Shown here: positions 7,301 to 9,144 of the stretch, one piece after another
Position numbering within the stretch: the stretch's first letter is position 1
Layout: each line of letters begins with the position of its first letter
Source of the DNA: an uncultured Duncaniella sp.
GTDB taxonomy: Bacteria > Bacteroidota > Bacteroidia > Bacteroidales > Muribaculaceae
Direction: 5' to 3'
DNA length: 9,144 nucleotides
Assembly (NCBI GenBank): GCA_910577335.1
Contig: CAJTMJ010000070.1
Location: 1 to 9,144 of the forward strand
Made by a program: the position numbers and the translations under genes
The notes under the pieces: model-generated
What the model saw: only the letters and a program-made list of their open reading frames with translations
The model's database searches: none
Told to the model about the DNA's origin: nothing

Positions 7301-7546
7301 CACCTTTGCCGTAACAATTCGGAGCCAGTGGCTGAACTTTGTCGAAAGTTCAACGTCGAGACCCGCGACGGTCAGCGCATGGGCACCTACTCCCGTCTGC
7401 TCGGAGATGCTATCGCCTCAATAGTAAAGGTGAAAGAGCAGAGCGACCTTTTCTCTTTCTTCGAGGGCGACCCTAATGCGCTTTTCGGCAATGAAGTCCA
7501 AGGACTTGATGATTTTGAGTTGATATGTTTTCTTATAATACGCTGA
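4301..7546 (+). CDS. SF2/SNF2-class helicase with PLD-like N-terminal region
   Basis: This 1081-aa protein is the ATP-driven motor of the downstream defence-like operon and probably translocates on DNA. The N-terminal ~240 residues resemble the phospholipase-D-like region found on related helicases (SVAAASFSIYAFQELRDQL near 28-46, then RFIFTSPSF), but I see no HxKxxxxD catalytic motif. The helicase core shows Walker A ADSVGLGKT (268-276), a DESH Walker B (358-361), SATPVNN (from 403), a second RecA lobe starting at KKIIVFTAF (709-717), motif V ATDCISEGQN (791-800) and motif VI QRFGRIDRIGS (821-831). That resembles RapA/HepA-type SNF2 enzymes. The C-terminal ~230 residues are unassigned. The start is GTG 4301: a TGA in frame lies at 4292-4294 and the next ATG is 4352. 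The stop is 1 bp before the DUF4391 gene. Defence function is inferred from neighbours. Confidence 0.9.
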   Translation: MQPQLIDNVNKTLRDDLMTTIKSGSRVSVAAASFSIYAFQELRDQLKDIDKLRFIFTSPSFVTEKTDKQRREFYIPRLNRERDLFGSEFEIKLRNELSLKAVAKECADWIRRKACFKSNRTNENMMGFINVDETNYMPITGFTTVDLGCERGNNAYQFVQRADAPLSQFYLNLFDQIWHDSDKLQVVTDQVLDNITNAYKENSPEFIYFVTLYNIFNEFLEDISEDVLPNEATGFKSSVIWNKLYNFQRDAALAIINKLEKYNGCILADSVGLGKTFTALSVIKYYENRNKSVLVLCPKKLHDNWITYRSNYINNPLVADRLRYNILYHTDLSRQSGQSNGLDLEHINWGNYDLVVIDESHNFRNGGKVTTDENDENPRENRYLQLMNRVIRAGVKTKVLMLSATPVNNRFNDLRNQLALAYEGDSSQMDAQLKTSSSLDDIFRQAQTTFNRWSKLPPEDRTTKTLLESLSFDFFEVLDSVTIARSRKHIEQYYDTTDIGKFPERLKPISRAPKLTDLPTAVSFNDIFVSVSELNLAIYTPSDFILHSRLDKYMEAREDGRFGNLSRSGRERGIRQLMSINLLKRLESSVNSFRLTLERIKKYIEATINAIDELSARQSSSMVCDYDFSYGLDFDEREDTVFIGNKKTKIALEDMDYVQWRGYLAKDLENLNTLLLMLEDITPEHDSKLQMLIEDIRTKFTNPINGDNKKIIVFTAFSDTAQYLYDNIAPLIKERTGLNTALVSGDVDARSTLKIREKMDFNKVLTLFSPISKEKSALYPNINEEIDVLVATDCISEGQNLQDCDFLINYDIHWNPVRIIQRFGRIDRIGSRNVVIQLVNYWPDMDLDDYINLKGRVEARMKVSVLTATGDDNPLSAEEQGDLKYRRDQLERLKEEVVDIEEMNTGVSIMDLGLNEFRLDLLDYMRDGHDIEHTPFGLHAIVPSTKDAPPGVIFVLKNRNNDINIDRKNRLHPFYMVYISKDSEVLVDHLDPKGLLDRMRHLCRNNSEPVAELCRKFNVETRDGQRMGTYSRLLGDAIASIVKVKEQSDLFSFFEGDPNALFGNEVQGLDDFELICFLIIR

Positions 7547-7547
7547 T

Positions 7548-8147
7548 ATGTTAGGACTGCCGCAATCTACAGAAGTCAAGAGACCGCTTCCGAAAGCGCA
7601 GCTTTACAAGCGGTTCGACTGGAAACCATCGCAGCGTGAATGTTTCGATGCTGATGTTTCGCGCCTTGACTTCGTGAATTGGATTTCTCCTCGTACCCTC
7701 CCGGCTATCGCCGAGGGTAACGAGGTCAAGGAGATATTCGTTATCGAAGTATCGCTCAAATCTCGCGACTTCGATCAAAAGAGTATCGTCCTGCTCGCCA
7801 AGAGTATTCCGCAGCGCGTAATATATCTCCTTCGCTACGAGGACGAGGCTATGCTTGCCGTGTACCACGCCAAGTTATTCACCGCTCCGTGGCAGTCGTT
7901 GGACTCTGCCACAGTTGAGCTTTCCGGCCTCAACCTTGATGCCGTATGGCAGTCTATCGTTTCTTCTATCGGTCAATTCTCGGTTGAGCAAGACAAGTCG
8001 CTCACCGAGCAAATTAAGATTGATGAAGAACACGAAAAACGCCTTCGTCAAATTTCTGCATTGGAGCGTCAAATGAACGCCACCAAGCAGCCAAGACGGA
8101 AAAGAGAACTTTTTCTTGAACTTCAAAAACAGAAATCACTACTATGA
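7548..8147 (+). CDS. DUF4391-domain protein
   Basis: This 199-aa protein matches DUF4391 in length and layout: an N-terminal VKRPLPKAQLYKRF segment (10-23), the motif DADVSRLDFVNWISPRTL (35-51), a strand EIFVIEVSLKSR (62-73), then AKSIPQRVIYLLRYED (84-99) and a charged coiled-coil C-terminus (about 155-199). The domain has no established activity. Its usual partners, as I know the family, are SNF2-like helicases and type III-like methyltransferases, and this operon has that pairing. The strand EVSLK followed by IP-x-x-V-I-Y-L-L hints at a nuclease-like alpha/beta fold, but I cannot place catalytic residues. The start ATG 7548 lies 1 bp after the helicase stop. The TGA overlaps the next ATG in an ATGA junction (8144-8147), so translation is coupled on both sides. 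Confidence 0.8.
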   Translation: MLGLPQSTEVKRPLPKAQLYKRFDWKPSQRECFDADVSRLDFVNWISPRTLPAIAEGNEVKEIFVIEVSLKSRDFDQKSIVLLAKSIPQRVIYLLRYEDEAMLAVYHAKLFTAPWQSLDSATVELSGLNLDAVWQSIVSSIGQFSVEQDKSLTEQIKIDEEHEKRLRQISALERQMNATKQPRRKRELFLELQKQKSLL

Positions 8148-8986
8148 ATAAGAAATATTATAAATACCTTTGGTTATTGCTTATTCCATTTTTCCCAATC
8201 GCTTTGAATACATTCTTGCCAATGGGTAGTTTTAGCAATATCGGAAATAAAAATGACTCATTACAAATTTGGCTCGATTTTTGGGCTACTTATAGTAACT
8301 CTGTTCTTTTTTGTCTAATAACATTATTTGTTCTATACAAACAAATAGATTCTAACAAATCAGAAAATGAAAAAAACCGTTTAGCCAATGAGAAGCAGAA
8401 TGAGGATAATCGAATTGCAAACGAGAAACAGAATATAGAAAACAGAAAGCTCACACTTAATACGTTGACTTATTCTAAGCGCATGAAAGATTTGTCAGCT
8501 ATAATCCCAGTATGTTCAGAATATATTACGCTATTTGATATTGACGAGATTAAGCTTCTAAAAAGGCGTTGGCAAAAACTTGAAATCACTGGCAAAGTGA
8601 TTCAGAATCACATAAAAGATAGAATCGAACACGGTAAAAAAATATGGTATTCTTTATCTTTGATTTTATCTTCGCAGGATGAAGATTGTCAACTATTTTT
8701 ATCCAATCAGAAATGCCATATTGATGAGCTTGAAAAATTATATATGATTCTTATTCAATTCTTTAACTTAAACCCATCAGAATATAATACACCCGAGGGT
8801 AAAGAAAGAATAAGGCTTTCCTTGAAAGAATCCTCTTTGCTGTACCCATTTTTTAAGGAGCAAAACAATCCTTTCTTTGATATTGAATATGAATTTTCTG
8901 ATATTGGCTTGAATAATATCTATCTTGAAACTCAATACTTTATTACACGATACAAAACTAACTCAGATAATATTCTAAATGGATAA
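8144..8986 (+). CDS. Two-TM coiled-coil protein of unknown function within the defence-like operon
   Basis: I do not recognise a named family with confidence. The 280-aa protein has two hydrophobic segments, about 8-26 (LWLLLIPFFPIALNTFL) and about 48-66 (SNSVLFCLITLFVLYK), so both ends probably face the cytoplasm. WLDFWATYSNS just before the second segment resembles the WxxFWxxY signature of two-TM coiled-coil proteins, some of which are phage-abortive-infection candidates. After the membrane comes a coiled coil with 11-residue repeats (NRLANEKQNED, NRIANEKQNIE, 78-99), then a helical cytoplasmic part (about 104-280) with no catalytic motif that I can name. The gene is visibly AT-rich (roughly a third G+C by eye) while neighbours are near half, suggesting separate acquisition. 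It is coupled by ATGA to the DUF4391 gene and overlaps the methyltransferase start by 8 bp. Confidence 0.8.
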   Translation: MNKKYYKYLWLLLIPFFPIALNTFLPMGSFSNIGNKNDSLQIWLDFWATYSNSVLFCLITLFVLYKQIDSNKSENEKNRLANEKQNEDNRIANEKQNIENRKLTLNTLTYSKRMKDLSAIIPVCSEYITLFDIDEIKLLKRRWQKLEITGKVIQNHIKDRIEHGKKIWYSLSLILSSQDEDCQLFLSNQKCHIDELEKLYMILIQFFNLNPSEYNTPEGKERIRLSLKESSLLYPFFKEQNNPFFDIEYEFSDIGLNNIYLETQYFITRYKTNSDNILNG

Positions 8987-9144
8987 ACTACGAATGAAAA
9001 CCCATGACGCATCAGAGAACAATGTGGCTAAGATAGCCGCCTTGTTCCCTCAATGCGTTACTGAGCGGATAGGCAAGGACGGCACCGCTGAACTTGCCAT
9101 CGACTTCGACAAACTCCGCGACGAGTTGTCGAAGGACTTGCTCG
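8979..9144 (+). CDS. Type III-like DNA methyltransferase (Mod), N-terminal part only
   Basis: From ATG 8979 the frame stays open for 55 codons to the window edge. ATG 8994, five codons in (MDKLRMKT), is an alternative start. The opening MDKLRMKT, then NNVAKIAALFPQCVTE and the ending AELAIDFDKLRDELSKDLL, matches the N-terminal segment of type III-like site-specific adenine methyltransferases, which modify host DNA at a short recognition site and guide the Res subunit. The catalytic DPPY and SAM-binding motifs lie beyond the window, so activity cannot be judged. It overlaps the membrane-protein gene by 8 bp. Base composition returns to that of the helicase and DUF4391 genes. A Res-type helicase-nuclease would be expected next. 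Confidence 0.8.
   Translation, partial: MDKLRMKTHDASENNVAKIAALFPQCVTERIGKDGTAELAIDFDKLRDELSKDLL

Noticed and set aside
1..9144. CRISPR array, tRNA or insertion-sequence transposase
   Set aside because: No regularly spaced repeats, no cloverleaf with a recognisable TTCGA-type arm, and no transposase motif were found on either strand by reading.

Overview
The window looks like accessory DNA from a gut-type Bacteroidota genome (order Bacteroidales). The reasons are a mobilisation set typical of Bacteroidales elements (Toprim primase, DUF3408 protein, MobC-like protein, relaxase), no recognisable Shine-Dalgarno sequences before any start, and a downstream operon whose proteins resemble Bacteroidota and other gut restriction-modification islands. 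This assignment rests on protein resemblance; there is no rRNA or housekeeping gene here to confirm it. All supported genes are on the + strand.

Positions 1-3805 are a mobilisation module. The last codons of an unidentified gene (1-57) are followed by a hairpin-bearing leader, then a primase with a Toprim domain (144-1031), a DUF3408-family protein (1018-1515), a 175-bp non-coding stretch full of inverted repeats that is the best oriT candidate (1516-1690), a MobC-like ribbon-helix-helix protein (1691-2086), a relaxase with an HxHxH/N metal-binding signature (2067-3023) and a coiled-coil protein with one membrane segment (3026-3760). Overlaps of 14 and 20 bp and a 2-bp gap tie most of these together. 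A strong Rho-independent terminator (3769-3805) closes the module. There is no coupling protein or mating-pore gene, so the element looks mobilisable rather than self-transmissible.

Positions 3806-4300 are a non-coding spacer. It holds several small hairpins and a long imperfect inverted repeat (4015-4062 with 4162-4205). It could be a structured RNA, a replication or transfer site, or a MITE-like remnant.

Positions 4301-9144 are a tightly packed operon that I read as a type III-like restriction-modification or related defence system. It encodes a 1081-aa SF2/SNF2-class helicase with a degenerate phospholipase-D-like N-terminal region, a DUF4391 protein (1-bp gap), an AT-rich two-transmembrane protein with a hendecad coiled coil (4-bp ATGA overlap), and the start of a type III Mod-like DNA methyltransferase (8-bp overlap) that runs off the window. 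A Res subunit would be expected downstream but cannot be seen. The membrane protein differs sharply in base composition from its neighbours and sits inside the translationally coupled operon, which makes it the most likely undescribed component. Overall the window reads as a defence cargo carried next to a mobilisation module.
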